From positions 1,054,001 through 1,118,000 of the forward strand of contig NZ_CP097118.1 in NCBI RefSeq assembly GCF_024029435.1: DNA of 64,000 nucleotides, given 5' to 3'. The stretch is from Fructilactobacillus hinvesii. GTDB lineage: Bacteria > Bacillota > Bacilli > Lactobacillales > Lactobacillaceae. A program made the position numbers and the translations under genes. Positions 35,083 through 43,973 of the stretch are shown here, piece by piece; positions within the stretch are counted from its first letter, which is position 1, and the number at the start of each line of letters is the position of its first letter. The notes beneath the pieces were generated by a model. The model was not told the DNA's origin. It made no database searches and worked only from the letters and a program-made list of their open reading frames with translations.

Positions 35083-35850
35083 TTAATTGGCCTTAATCCG
35101 AAACATAATCACTGCCGCGGCAATGGCAACGTTTAAGGACTCGGCCTGACCTGTAATTGGGATATACAAATTTTTAGTTGTTTGTTGCAACAAAGTTGGG
35201 TCCATACCATTTCCTTCGTTACCCATGATCAGGGCAAAGTCGGTTTGGGGCTGCACCTCACGGTAGTTAACTGCTTGAGGATTCAACTCCGTCCCGTATA
35301 CCGGCCGTTGGTGGTCGTGAAATTGAACAACTAACTCCTCTAGATCAGTTTCAACCATTTGTAAATGAAATTGACTCCCCTGCATTGCACGTAAAACTTT
35401 TCCATTGAACGGACTAGCAGTCCCCTTGCCAAAGGCCACCCCACTAAATCCAGCGGCGTCTGCTGTTCTCACCATGGTTCCAATGTTACCCGGATCCTGG
35501 ACCTGATCCAATAGTAACCACGCTCCACGATAATCAGGGGTTTGGGCTGGATTGGGTAATTTACAAACCAAAAAAATCCCTTGCGGTGTCATAGTCTCAC
35601 CCAACTCTTGCGCTACCGCAGTAGAAATTAACGTAACTGGTCGGCCCGTTAAATCAGCTCCATGTTCCAGATACTGATCATCGGTTGCATAAATCATTAC
35701 TACATCCGCGGCCGGCACAGCTTCTAACGCCGCTTGGACCAGATGCCAACTCTCTAAAAGGTATTGTTGCGCCTGTTTCCGCCCCTTGGTAGTAGTTAGC
35801 TTCTTAACAGCTTTAATTTGTTGATTGTGCTTTGAATTAATTCGTTCCAT
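35083..35850 (-). CDS. SpoU/TrmH family RNA methyltransferase (YsgA type)
   Basis: This SPOUT enzyme 2'-O-methylates rRNA or tRNA. The 255-residue protein has an N-terminal substrate-binding domain (1-100, MERINSKHNQQIKAVKKL) and the knotted domain with DQVQDPGNIGTMVRTADAAGFSG split into motif I, GNEGNGMD (motif II) and IPITGQAESLNVAIAAAV (motif III). ATG 35850 is chosen; the longer start adds four unlike residues. The RNA target cannot be told from sequence. Divergent from yidC. Confidence 0.9.
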   Translation of the reverse strand: MERINSKHNQQIKAVKKLTTTKGRKQAQQYLLESWHLVQAALEAVPAADVVMIYATDDQYLEHGADLTGRPVTLISTAVAQELGETMTPQGIFLVCKLPNPAQTPDYRGAWLLLDQVQDPGNIGTMVRTADAAGFSGVAFGKGTASPFNGKVLRAMQGSQFHLQMVETDLEELVVQFHDHQRPVYGTELNPQAVNYREVQPQTDFALIMGNEGNGMDPTLLQQTTKNLYIPITGQAESLNVAIAAAVIMFRIKAN

Positions 35851-36001
35851 GATTGTCCCCACTCGCTGACTTATTATCGTTATTTTATCACATTTATAAA
35901 AAAGTGCAGTTAACTTCCGCCCGGACCATTGAGTTTAATTGCAGTTCCCCAGGGTTTAGGTTAGTATAATAGCTATGATTGAAACTAAAGGAGTAATTTT
36001 A

Positions 36002-36934
36002 ATGAAAAAAGGAAAAAAACTAGCACTACTGGGACTAGCCAGTTTTGCTGCTTTCACTTTGTCTGGTTGTGTCCAGACTGATGCCCACGGGAAGCCATAC
36101 GGGTTTATCTATGATTACCTCGCCATTCCAGGTCAACACGTCATGGATTGGTTGGCTCAATACGTCGGTGGTTATGGTTGGTCTTTAATCGTAATCACAG
36201 TGGTTGTGAGATTATTACTACTTCCACTGATGGTAAGTCAGGTGAAAAAATCAACCGTCCAACAAGAAAAGATGGCGTTGGTTAAACCACAACTAACTAA
36301 ATTACAACAGTTGATGAAAAACGCAAAAACCCAACAGGAACAAATGGAAATTAACCAGCAAATGATGCGCCTGTATAAGGATAACAACATCAGTATGACC
36401 GGTGGAATTGGTTGCCTTCCCCTTTTAATTCAGTTACCGGTCTTTGCAGCCTTATATGCAGCTATTCGTTATTCTCCTGAACTTTCCCATACGGTCTTCA
36501 TGGGAATTCAACTGGGCCAGCGGAGCTTGCTCCTTGCCATCCTTTCGTTAGTGGTCTATGGAATTCAAGGATACCTTTCCGTTTTGGGGATGCCCAAGGA
36601 TCAGCGTAAACAAATGGGCTTTATGATGCTAATTAGTCCAATTATGATTTTCTTTGTTACTATGTCTTCTCCAGCTGGATTAGGAATCTACTTCTTTATC
36701 GGTGGAGTATTTGCCATCTTACAACAGCTAATTGTGAATGCTTATCGGCCTAAGATTGTGGCTCAAGTAACCGCCGAAGCCAAAAAGAACCCGCCGAAGG
36801 TCGTGGTTCCGGATGAAATCGTCAAGGCCGAGGATCAAATTGAAACTGAAGAAAAAGAAGCACCAACTAATCCTAAGCAACCCAAACATCATCCACGCAA
36901 TCAAAATAAGCAACGTCATCATCACGATGAATAG
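36002..36934 (+). CDS. yidC: Membrane protein insertase YidC (lipoprotein type)
   Basis: YidC inserts and folds inner-membrane proteins with or without Sec. The 310-residue protein has a signal peptide with lipobox LSGC (Cys near residue 22), five membrane segments (about 55-75, 125-155, 165-185, 205-235 region), the hydrophilic groove loop and a highly basic His/Lys-rich tail after residue 255, the Bacillota YidC2-like feature. ATG 36002 follows AAAGGAG by about 8 bases. It is single on the plus strand with its own terminator. Confidence 0.94.
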   Translation: MKKGKKLALLGLASFAAFTLSGCVQTDAHGKPYGFIYDYLAIPGQHVMDWLAQYVGGYGWSLIVITVVVRLLLLPLMVSQVKKSTVQQEKMALVKPQLTKLQQLMKNAKTQQEQMEINQQMMRLYKDNNISMTGGIGCLPLLIQLPVFAALYAAIRYSPELSHTVFMGIQLGQRSLLLAILSLVVYGIQGYLSVLGMPKDQRKQMGFMMLISPIMIFFVTMSSPAGLGIYFFIGGVFAILQQLIVNAYRPKIVAQVTAEAKKNPPKVVVPDEIVKAEDQIETEEKEAPTNPKQPKHHPRNQNKQRHHHDE

Positions 36935-36936
36935 AA

Positions 36937-36967
36937 AAAAGCCATTCCGTACGGAATGGCTTTTTAC
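36937..36967. terminator. Bidirectional terminator between yidC and the Bax gene
   Basis: AAAGCCATTCCGTACGGAATGGCTTT is a perfect palindrome with A/T tracts on both sides; it can end both convergent genes. Confidence 0.93.
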
Positions 36968-36986
36968 TTAATCAAAATTGTGCTAA

Positions 36987-37688
36987 CTAGTTATTATTAC
37001 TTTGTCCAGCACCAATCAATTCAACCAGAATCTCAAAGAGGTTCAAGACATCCAAATAAATGTTTAAAGCTCCGAGGGTACTGTATTTTTCTAATTGTCC
37101 TTCAGAACTAACTTGATTAGCAAACTGCTTTACGCTCTGCGTATCAACAATAATGTAAAACGAGAAAATCACCAGCATTACCACGTCAATCATTAAGTAG
37201 AACCCTGGTACCCGAATAAACATTGCTACAATCGAAAGCACGATGGCCGCTAACAAGGCCCAGAACAAGTAAATGGAAATTGGAATGTAGTTCTTTTTGG
37301 TGTGATTAGCGTAATAAGTTAATCCCCCAAACATCAAGGCCGTTGCTAACATGGCTAATCCAATCGTGTTAATGTTGTAAATCACCAACAACGGGCTAAC
37401 AGAAACCCCAAACAATACCGTCATTGTGTAGTAAATTGCATTAGCAGTTGAGGGACTGGAGTTCTCGTTGCTAATCGAACGTGATAGCATAAACATCAGT
37501 GCCAACATGATCACTAGGAAAATCAAGGATGTTCCTAACCCCATTGACATAATAAAGTTGCGCATGAACGTGGCCATGAAGGCCATTACCAATCCGGTAA
37601 TGATTAATCCAATTGTGACCTTCTGATACGTTTTAGCGATTAAACGTTGTGCTAAATCCTGGGTGTTCCCCAAAATTTCACCATTCAT
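36987..37688 (-). CDS. Bax inhibitor-1 / YccA family membrane protein
   Basis: This is a 233-residue protein with seven predicted membrane helices of the BI-1 family, known in bacteria as pH-sensitive calcium-leak channels (YetJ) or as regulators of FtsH. The C-terminal segment has the family motif with acidic residues (IIVDTQSVKQF and YLDVLNLFEIL). The N-terminus is short and polar. ATG 37688 follows AGGAGG. Its cellular role here is unknown. Confidence 0.9.
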   Translation of the reverse strand: MNGEILGNTQDLAQRLIAKTYQKVTIGLIITGLVMAFMATFMRNFIMSMGLGTSLIFLVIMLALMFMLSRSISNENSSPSTANAIYYTMTVLFGVSVSPLLVIYNINTIGLAMLATALMFGGLTYYANHTKKNYIPISIYLFWALLAAIVLSIVAMFIRVPGFYLMIDVVMLVIFSFYIIVDTQSVKQFANQVSSEGQLEKYSTLGALNIYLDVLNLFEILVELIGAGQSNNN

Positions 37689-37753
37689 AATTAATCCTCC
37701 TTTTAATTTGTATCAATCAAATTGTACCATGTTTCCCAGCATAGCGGTTACTA

Positions 37754-39199
37754 TCAACGCTTGTCTTTCTGTTGATAGCGGACCTGAAGCGTTGCCAAGG
37801 TTGTTTTTGGGGTAACCTTAAATGGATCAGCAGTATTATTTGGAAGCGTTAAAAGCGTGGGCGCCGTCACCGTAAAAGGAACTCCAACTTGTGTTAAATA
37901 ACGATACTGAGGAATCAACGTTTTATCTATATCCGGAAATTGTTGCGTTAGGGTTTCTTGTTCGCGCTGTTCTTTACGCCGTTTTCCCACCATGAACCCA
38001 AATTCCAATAAAGAATGATTATGGATATGCGTAGCCAAGCGAGCAGCCGTCGTTTGCAGTGGATCACTAATCTGTTGCTGCACTAAATTCAAAGCCGCTT
38101 GCCACCCGGAAGCCTCTGGTAATACTACTACGACGGCTTGTAACTGATCTATTAGTTCTTGAGCTCGTTTTTGCAACTCAGACGGTAATGGATCTGTCGG
38201 CCGGGCTTCTGCTACCCGTTGATTAAATTTTGCTGCCTCAGTTAAGGTGGTGTGATTCCATTCGTGGGGGAATAAGATTCCAGCAATAATTAGTAAGCGA
38301 ATGAATTTCAACGTTGACAGCTGAATGCCATCCAACGCAAACGGATCATCATCTAGTACCCGCAGCTCTAAATATTCAATCCCGGTTTGCAAGATGGTAT
38401 TTAGATCATTCCCCCCCTTCAACCGCACCGGACCATAAAATTCACTGGGAGCAAATAACTGCCCCGTTTGAATTGCAGCGGCTTGTTCCTGAATAAATCC
38501 TTCTAAAGTATCGTAATTAATGTGCACATCTGGTAAATTAGCAAATCCGTTGCGACTGGCCCGGATGGACCGAATGGGCTCGTGGGGCTCAGTTTGATTC
38601 TCGTCAAGCGGGCTAGCTCCATATAAATACGTTAACAGCCACCGGAATCCAACCAATTGCTGGGTAATTTGAAAGAGTAACTGATTTTTGGCTTTAATTG
38701 GGTCCGCAATTCCCTGTTGCTGTTGATACCATTGAACAACTGCCCCAGCGGGCGAATAACTTACGTGAATCCCACACATAATGTGGCGAAAGGGTCCGTA
38801 TTTAGCTAGTAATAAATCTCGATAACCCTGATACCATTCTCGTTTAAACGTCTGTTCTAAAAATTGGACGTCGGTTGCTTCCAAACGAGGGGGCATTGAA
38901 AAGGGCCAGATGATTTCTGTAGGATGTAGTTGCTCATTTAACAATTGTTGCAAACTATGCAACTGGTTCATAATTCCCACTAATCGTCTGTGCGGAGCGG
39001 TAATCAATTCCTCCATGCTTTCCGAAAAATCAGTTTGAAAATATGGTTGTTTACGCCGATCTCCCAGCTGGCTGGGATGATCAAATTGAGACAAGCTGTG
39101 CCGTTGCTGATCAACGCGATGCTCCTCAATTTCAATTCCCATTTTACCCTGTAACAATAACCGAACCGTTTCTGGCCGAACTTCATTTGCTTGCGTCAT
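37754..39199 (-). CDS. gshA: Glutamate-cysteine ligase (stand-alone GshA)
   Basis: The enzyme joins glutamate to cysteine, the first step of glutathione synthesis. The 481-residue protein resembles the N-terminal half of bifunctional GshF: GKMGIEIEEHRVD (near residue 18-30), YFQTDFSESMEELIT (near 53-67), WPFSMPPRL (near 97-105), and ELRVLDDDPFALDGI (near 290-304). The C-terminal ATP-grasp of GshF is absent and no gshB lies near. So the cell may make gamma-glutamylcysteine alone or complete it elsewhere. ATG 39199 overlaps a short leader ORF. Confidence 0.9.
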   Translation of the reverse strand: MTQANEVRPETVRLLLQGKMGIEIEEHRVDQQRHSLSQFDHPSQLGDRRKQPYFQTDFSESMEELITAPHRRLVGIMNQLHSLQQLLNEQLHPTEIIWPFSMPPRLEATDVQFLEQTFKREWYQGYRDLLLAKYGPFRHIMCGIHVSYSPAGAVVQWYQQQQGIADPIKAKNQLLFQITQQLVGFRWLLTYLYGASPLDENQTEPHEPIRSIRASRNGFANLPDVHINYDTLEGFIQEQAAAIQTGQLFAPSEFYGPVRLKGGNDLNTILQTGIEYLELRVLDDDPFALDGIQLSTLKFIRLLIIAGILFPHEWNHTTLTEAAKFNQRVAEARPTDPLPSELQKRAQELIDQLQAVVVVLPEASGWQAALNLVQQQISDPLQTTAARLATHIHNHSLLEFGFMVGKRRKEQREQETLTQQFPDIDKTLIPQYRYLTQVGVPFTVTAPTLLTLPNNTADPFKVTPKTTLATLQVRYQQKDKR

Positions 39200-39266
39200 A
39201 ATTTCTCGCTTTCCCCATTAATATAATGGAGCAATCACCCTGATTGGCATTCTTATTTTGTTTCAC
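39183..39266 (-). CDS. Possible leader ORF overlapping gshA start
   Basis: A GTG at 39266 opens 27 codons (VKQNKNANQGDCSIILMGKA then RNYDASK), preceded by TTGAGG 9 bases upstream. It overlaps the gshA ATG by 17 bases in another frame. It has one cysteine codon and could couple or attenuate gshA translation, but it may also be chance. Confidence 0.25.
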   Translation of the reverse strand: MKQNKNANQGDCSIILMGKARNYDASK

Positions 39267-39294
39267 TAACTAGTACCTCAATTTAGTTACTCGT

Positions 39295-39322
39295 ATTCTA
39301 GCAAAGGCCGTTTGAAAGTCAA
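39295..39322 (-). promoter_or_regulatory. Promoter for gshA
   Basis: Minus strand TTGACT (39322-39317), 16 bases, TAGAAT (39300-39295). This gives a leader of about 90 bases before gshA. Confidence 0.7.
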
Positions 39323-39331
39323 GGTGAGTAT

Positions 39332-39372
39332 AAAAAAAGAACTTAGAAAACCCATGGTGTTTTCTAAGTTCT
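39332..39372 (-). terminator. Terminator after rpmF
   Basis: AGAACTTAGAAAAC and GTTTTCTAAGTTCT pair around CCATG-like loop, with seven T residues on the minus strand. It ends yceD-rpmF and precedes the gshA promoter. Confidence 0.92.
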
Positions 39373-39382
39373 AATTAATCAT

Positions 39383-39565
39383 TTAGTTGTTCTTTTGAGC
39401 CACAACTTCCTTGCCGTTGTAGTAACCACAACTTGGGCAAACGTAGTGAGACTTCCGTAACTCACCACAGTTAGGACATGGACTCATGCCAGGAACTGTC
39501 AGCTTAATGTGTCCCCGTCGCATATCTCTTCTTGCTTTAGAAGTTTTTCTCTTTGGTACTGCCAT
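39383..39565 (-). CDS. rpmF: Ribosomal protein bL32
   Basis: bL32 is a small large-subunit protein. The 60-residue sequence [19 protein letters not shown] has the family start, and CPNC and CPSC form a full zinc site, so this is the zinc-binding type. It follows yceD by 41 bases, the standard linked pair. ATG 39565 follows AGGGAGG. Confidence 0.97.
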   Translation of the reverse strand: MAVPKRKTSKARRDMRRGHIKLTVPGMSPCPNCGELRKSHYVCPSCGYYNGKEVVAQKNN

Positions 39566-39606
39566 TGTAATAACCTCCCTTTTCTTTCATTTCCACTAGT
39601 GAATTT

Positions 39607-40161
39607 TTAAGCCTTGTCGTCATCATCAGTATAAAACTGCTTCAAACTGGCAAGACGTGGATCAACTTGTTTGGATTCCTCGTGCTGATGTTGATAATCA
39701 GCTTCAGAAATTACTTCCCAGTCATCGCCGGCTGGCATTGTAGCACCAACCTGTTCAGCCGGAGAAAGTAATTGCATCGGAATTTGGACAATTACATTAT
39801 CTGCCACTGCCTTATCAAAATCAACCACTCCATCATCGTCAACCTTAATTACCACAACGTCATTGTCATAGCGTTCAAAGGCTGCTTTCGTGTTTACGTA
39901 AACTTCCGTAAAGTGAAACTGGAGTGGGAGTTTAAAGGGCGTTAACGAACGAGACGAAGGAACGGTAACCGTTCCCGCAACATCCGCATCAATAATTACG
40001 TCGCCCCGATCAGCAATCGCAGACACATTCACATCAAACGGCGTTGCATCCAAAATCTCTTCCGGATAACGAGTCGTTAAGTCAGACTTCAAATCCAACT
40101 GTGCTTGCGCTTCTAACGGTTCTTTCTGGTAACTTTGTAATTTTTCTAAGGACCATTTCAT
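39607..40161 (-). CDS. yceD: YceD family protein (DUF177)
   Basis: YceD is a conserved protein always linked to rpmF and involved in 23S rRNA processing in plants and some bacteria; the mechanism is open. The 184-residue chain has the family pattern with MKWSLEKLQSYQKEPLE, central beta-rich segment DVAGTVTVPSSRSLTPF, and acidic end (QFYTDDDDKA). It has no CxxC pair here, unlike many homologues. It follows a consensus promoter. Confidence 0.9.
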   Translation of the reverse strand: MKWSLEKLQSYQKEPLEAQAQLDLKSDLTTRYPEEILDATPFDVNVSAIADRGDVIIDADVAGTVTVPSSRSLTPFKLPLQFHFTEVYVNTKAAFERYDNDVVVIKVDDDGVVDFDKAVADNVIVQIPMQLLSPAEQVGATMPAGDDWEVISEADYQHQHEESKQVDPRLASLKQFYTDDDDKA

Positions 40162-40188
40162 GTAAATCCCCCCAATGCAACAATCCCA

Positions 40189-40217
40189 ATTATACTGATA
40201 ATAAAAATCGATGTCAA
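40189..40217 (-). promoter_or_regulatory. Consensus promoter for yceD-rpmF
   Basis: Minus strand TTGACA (40217-40212), 17 bases, TATAAT (40194-40189): a perfect sigma-A match 28 bases before yceD. It partly overlaps the end of tmcAL region. Confidence 0.93.
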
Positions 40218-40220
40218 GGT

Positions 40221-41366
40221 CTACTCCTTGATAGCTGCTTTTCGAATTACAGACCGCTTCCGGTCCTGCACGTGGCCCGTAACTAATTCGGTTACCAAGC
40301 CCGCTCGTTCTTCTAGTAAGAGTTGATTAGCTAAAATGGTTTTAGTCGTTGTTGTAATTAACGGTAATGACACCATTTTTTTAACGGCATGTAAGTATCG
40401 TTGCCCCGCTGCGGACATGCCAAGGATACGTAAAACCGGCTGATAACTAGCCACATCCTGTTTTTGGTAATTCAAGAGGACGTAGGTACACAAACGCTGC
40501 AGGCGCGGATAAGTGTATCGTTTGGTTTTAACTAATTCAATCAATTCTGCAAAGGAATGGGCTTTCATTGCCACACGTTGCAACCGATACTCTAGCCCTT
40601 CTGTCATTTGATATAACTCGCGTAATTCTACCGGTGAACGGGTTAAAATGGCGTACTTGAGTTGGGGCCAAAATTGCTCCCATGTAATTGGAGTCTGGTC
40701 CTGCATGAACCGGTACGTTGGTTCTGGAACACTCTTTCGATATTCTTGTCGCTGAGCTAGTACAGCTTTACGAATGGCTGTTCCACTAGAAATGGATTGA
40801 TGTAAGTGTTGTTCTCCGTGTTCACTGACCTGCCGCTGAATTGGAACTAACTGGGGCCGGTTTAAAACTTCTGCAGCCGCTTGGGCATACCAAAATCCTA
40901 GAGTATCATTGGGTGCTTTTAGGTCAATTCCCTCTGTCTGCCGTAGTTCCTTCTGAAATGCCAGTGGAAACGGCACATTTCGGTTAAGAAACTGGGTTCC
41001 CGTAATTTCCAATTTATGCTGAGCCCAGCGGTTAAAATCCCAATTAGCGTGTTCACAACCAAAGGCTAAGAAATCACACCGCAATGCGGAGACCAATTGC
41101 AAGGCATACTGAGCAAATAAATGCGCCGGTTGAACTGCCGCTACGGCCGGCAATTCAACAACTAGATCCACCCCATTTAATAGAGCCATTTGCGTCCGAA
41201 TCCACTTGTCAAACAACGCCGGCTCTCCCCGTTGGGTCCAATTGCCACTCATCACAGCAATCACGACCTCTGCTTGCGTTTGACGTTTTGCTTGCTGGAG
41301 TTGCAATAAATGACCATTATGGAAAGGAACGTATTCAGCAATGATGGCTACGGCTGTTGGTTTCAT
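40221..41366 (-). CDS. tmcAL: tRNA(Met) cytidine acetate ligase TmcAL
   Basis: TmcAL (YlbM) makes N4-acetylcytidine at the elongator tRNA-Met wobble base from acetate and ATP. The 381-residue protein starts with a nucleotidyltransferase fold with HNGH motif (EYVPFHNGHLLQLQQA, near 12-27), VMSGNWTQRGEPALFDKW (near 40-57), ISSGTAIRKAVL (near 190-201) and the C-terminal helical part. ATG 41366 overlaps the downstream end of the methyltransferase gene by 4 bases. It is not the yceD partner for function, only a neighbour. Confidence 0.93.
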   Translation of the reverse strand: MKPTAVAIIAEYVPFHNGHLLQLQQAKRQTQAEVVIAVMSGNWTQRGEPALFDKWIRTQMALLNGVDLVVELPAVAAVQPAHLFAQYALQLVSALRCDFLAFGCEHANWDFNRWAQHKLEITGTQFLNRNVPFPLAFQKELRQTEGIDLKAPNDTLGFWYAQAAAEVLNRPQLVPIQRQVSEHGEQHLHQSISSGTAIRKAVLAQRQEYRKSVPEPTYRFMQDQTPITWEQFWPQLKYAILTRSPVELRELYQMTEGLEYRLQRVAMKAHSFAELIELVKTKRYTYPRLQRLCTYVLLNYQKQDVASYQPVLRILGMSAAGQRYLHAVKKMVSLPLITTTTKTILANQLLLEERAGLVTELVTGHVQDRKRSVIRKAAIKE

Positions 41367-42097
41367 GCCTTAACCCCATGAAAAAACCATCTCGTCGTTT
41401 GCGCAGTGGGTTCTGCCGTTCCAAACTCTGCGCTAACGTTTACGTCAGTAAAACCCGCAGCTTGTAACGCCTGCTGATAATCTGCGAGCTCATAAGTGCG
41501 CTCGTGGTGGGTCTCTGAATAAGCCTGGTATGCGTCTAAGTCAGCTTGATATAGAAAAAAGGTTAAGTCGTGTTCCACAGAGTGGGCGACTTTCCCAGCG
41601 TAGGTCGTCCACATGAACGCCTGCTTCTCATCTTGATAGTTATACATGTAGCCGGGATACTTTACATCCGTTTGGTAGGGAGTAATCACATCAAAACAAA
41701 AATGTCCCCCACTGACCAGATGCTGGAACACCGCTTGAAACACCCGTTGCACCTCAGCTAAATTAGCTAAGTAGCATAACGAATCATCAAAGCAAGTCAC
41801 GGCATCAAACTGATCTAATCCACTCAGATCTAACATATTAACTTGCAGTAGTGGTAACGTTAAATGTGCTTCTGACGCATGCTGACTAGCTAAGGTCAAC
41901 ATTTCTTCCGAGAGATCTGCTCCAGTCATTTGGTAACCAGCCCGTTGTAACAAGACCAACAAGCGCCCCGTTCCACAGGCTAGGTCAAGAATGTTTGCCC
42001 CCGTCGGCACATACTTTTGCACGTATTGCGCCCACTTTAAATATAACTGATTGTCAAAAAGCTGATCGTAGAAAGTCGCAAACTGGCTATAAATCAT
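41363..42097 (-). CDS. Class I SAM-dependent methyltransferase
   Basis: The 244-residue protein has the methyltransferase fold with motif I NILDLACGTGRLLVLL (near 37-52), motif II ADLSEEML, DAVTCFDDSLCYL and WTTYAGKV regions. The substrate is not known; the gene sits beside tmcAL and rsfS as in many Bacillota (YlbH/YqeM-type group). YqeM in Bacillus has this position after yqeL (rsfS). It lacks membrane parts. Confidence 0.85.
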   Translation of the reverse strand: MIYSQFATFYDQLFDNQLYLKWAQYVQKYVPTGANILDLACGTGRLLVLLQRAGYQMTGADLSEEMLTLASQHASEAHLTLPLLQVNMLDLSGLDQFDAVTCFDDSLCYLANLAEVQRVFQAVFQHLVSGGHFCFDVITPYQTDVKYPGYMYNYQDEKQAFMWTTYAGKVAHSVEHDLTFFLYQADLDAYQAYSETHHERTYELADYQQALQAAGFTDVNVSAEFGTAEPTAQTTRWFFHGVKA

Positions 42098-42099
42098 TG

Positions 42100-42459
42100 C
42101 TAATCCTCGTTAATCCAAGCTGAAATGTCTTTTACTCGGGCATCTGCCCATAGTTTTTCTAGGTTGTAGAATTCCCGCGTTTCTTTTTTAAAGACGTGAA
42201 TAATCACTTCTCCAGCTTCAATTAAAATCCAGTTCGCCTGATCTTTTCCTTCCACATGTCCAACTGGCATGTGTTGTTCTTCTAATTTATCAATAACGTT
42301 ATTTGCAATTGCTTTGACCTGTCGATCAGAATCAGCATCCATGATCACAAAATACCGACCCATTACACTCAGTTTCTCAATGTTTAACACGACAATGTCA
42401 TGCGCACGTCGTTCGTCGGCAGCTTTTACTACCGTTTCTAAAATTGCTTGATTATCCAT
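42100..42459 (-). CDS. rsfS: Ribosome silencing factor RsfS
   Basis: RsfS binds L14 and blocks subunit joining when nutrients are low. The 119-residue protein has the core LETVVKAADERRAHDIVVLNI, YFVIMDADSDRQVKAIAN and HVFKKETREFYNLEKLWADA. It is in the nadD-yqeK-rsfS chain, the standard order. ATG 42459 follows GGAGG. Confidence 0.95.
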   Translation of the reverse strand: MDNQAILETVVKAADERRAHDIVVLNIEKLSVMGRYFVIMDADSDRQVKAIANNVIDKLEEQHMPVGHVEGKDQANWILIEAGEVIIHVFKKETREFYNLEKLWADARVKDISAWINED

Positions 42460-42467
42460 TAATCCTC

Positions 42468-43070
42468 CTATTGTTGTCCGGCACTAATTGCATTATAGGC
42501 AACGATGGCAGCCGGATAAATTGCCTGTTGATTGCCCACTAATCGTTTCATCGTTTGAGCATTTTGGTAAACAACTCCATCCCATAGTTTCTTATGGGTC
42601 AGTTGCCGGGCTTCGTCAATCCCAGCAAAATTTCTTTCTGGTTCAATGTAGTCAGCCATATAAACAATTTGGGCGTAAACATCCATTACTGCAGCCCCGA
42701 TGGTATGGTATTTCACGGCCCGTAAAATTCGAGCATCATTAATCCCTAGTTCCCGTTGCACCATTAAGTAGCCAACGTAACCATGCCAAATAGCGCGGCC
42801 GTATTTTAATAACTCGGGATCTAAATGATCCTGCTTGATAAGGGTTTCAAAGTCATCTTTTGATCGTTGTTTGGCATAATCGTGGACCAATCCTGCTAAG
42901 CCGGCAACGGTTTCGTCAGCACCATTTTCATGCGCCAATTCGATGGCCGTTGCTTCCACCCGCAAACAGTGTTCCAAACGTTCTTTTTTCAGTAGCTTTT
43001 TCATTTGCTTAATAATTTCATCACGATCAAAAGCAGCATAGTTTTGATAATTTAAATTAACGTGTTCCAT
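42468..43070 (-). CDS. yqeK: Symmetrical Ap4A hydrolase YqeK (HD domain)
   Basis: YqeK hydrolyses diadenosine tetraphosphate to two ADP. The 200-residue protein shows the HD pattern with ERLEHCLRVEATAIELA (near 34-50), LAGLVHDYAK (near 63-72), IWHGYVGYLM and YADYIEPERNF-like (near 143-152). It overlaps the start of nadD's end by 14 bases and precedes rsfS. The assignment follows the established YqeK family. Confidence 0.93.
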   Translation of the reverse strand: MEHVNLNYQNYAAFDRDEIIKQMKKLLKKERLEHCLRVEATAIELAHENGADETVAGLAGLVHDYAKQRSKDDFETLIKQDHLDPELLKYGRAIWHGYVGYLMVQRELGINDARILRAVKYHTIGAAVMDVYAQIVYMADYIEPERNFAGIDEARQLTHKKLWDGVVYQNAQTMKRLVGNQQAIYPAAIVAYNAISAGQQ

Positions 43071-43635
43071 AAAGATGATGCTCCTTAATGTAATCTAAAA
43101 CTGAATCAGGTAATAAATACCGAACGTCATTTCCCCGTTGCAAATCATGGCGAATCAAAGAAGAAGATACCGCAAACTCAGGAACCGAAATCCCTACCAC
43201 CGGATACGTTGAACTGGAATTGGTTCCCGGCCGATTAACCCCAACAAACTTTACCATTTGCACCAGATCGTCAATTCGATACCACTTATCAAGGTAGGCC
43301 ACCATGTCACCTCCGATGATGAAATAGTACTCAACGTCTGGATGCTGGGCTCGTAGTTCACACATCGTATCGTAACTATAGCTTTTGCCCTGTCGTTTAA
43401 TTTCCGTCAGTTCAATTTGAAAAAACGGGTTACTTTGAATCGCTAATTGTAACATGGCTACCCGATGGTGAGCAGCAATGGCATCCTTATGGTCAACGTG
43501 TGGCGGAACAAAGTCCGGTAAAAAATCAACCCGATCCAGGTGTAACTGCGAAAGCGCCTGCTCTGCAATCAATAAGTGACCCTGGTGAACGGGATTAAAG
43601 GTGCCCCCTAGTAATCCTACTTTTAACTTACTCAT
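43057..43635 (-). CDS. nadD: Nicotinate mononucleotide adenylyltransferase
   Basis: NadD adenylates nicotinate mononucleotide in NAD synthesis. The 192-residue protein has GGTFNPVHQGHLLIAE (near 11-26) and SSSLIRHDL (near residue 156). ATG 43635 is 8 bases from AGG; the ATG at 43641 is closer and less likely. The gene lies 9 bases after yhbY, the conserved order. Confidence 0.94.
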   Translation of the reverse strand: MSKLKVGLLGGTFNPVHQGHLLIAEQALSQLHLDRVDFLPDFVPPHVDHKDAIAAHHRVAMLQLAIQSNPFFQIELTEIKRQGKSYSYDTMCELRAQHPDVEYYFIIGGDMVAYLDKWYRIDDLVQMVKFVGVNRPGTNSSSTYPVVGISVPEFAVSSSLIRHDLQRGNDVRYLLPDSVLDYIKEHHLYGTR

Positions 43636-43644
43636 CGTCATGGC

Positions 43645-43956
43645 CTATAATTCATAAACTCCGTGCGAAATGTCACGGCAGTTAGGATGACTCGACTCAT
43701 GGAAAAGTAGCACCGTTTTCCCAATGGTTTGTACCACCTGAATGTCACTGTTAGCTTCAATAAATTGTTTAACGTCTTTCGCATCTACGTCAGCACTTTG
43801 CTGAATGCTAACCTTCACCAGTTCCCGCTTATCAACGGCTTGAGCTACTTCCTTTAACCAGACTGCGTTTAAGCCATTTTTCCCAACCGAAAAGATTGGG
43901 CGAAGTTGGTTAGCATTCGCCCGCAAAAAGCGTTTTTGTTTTCCCGTTAGTTGCAT
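43645..43956 (-). CDS. yhbY: CRM-domain RNA-binding protein YhbY
   Basis: YhbY associates with pre-50S particles. The 103-residue protein begins MQLTGKQKRFLRANANQLRPIF, with the CRM motif GKNGLN (near 28-33) and strands VKVSIQQSADVDAK. ATG 43956 follows AAAGGAG; a longer frame into yqeH has no family match. It lies 17 bases after yqeH. Confidence 0.95.
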   Translation of the reverse strand: MQLTGKQKRFLRANANQLRPIFSVGKNGLNAVWLKEVAQAVDKRELVKVSIQQSADVDAKDVKQFIEANSDIQVVQTIGKTVLLFHESSHPNCRDISHGVYEL

Positions 43957-43973
43957 GAAATCTCCTTTACTAC

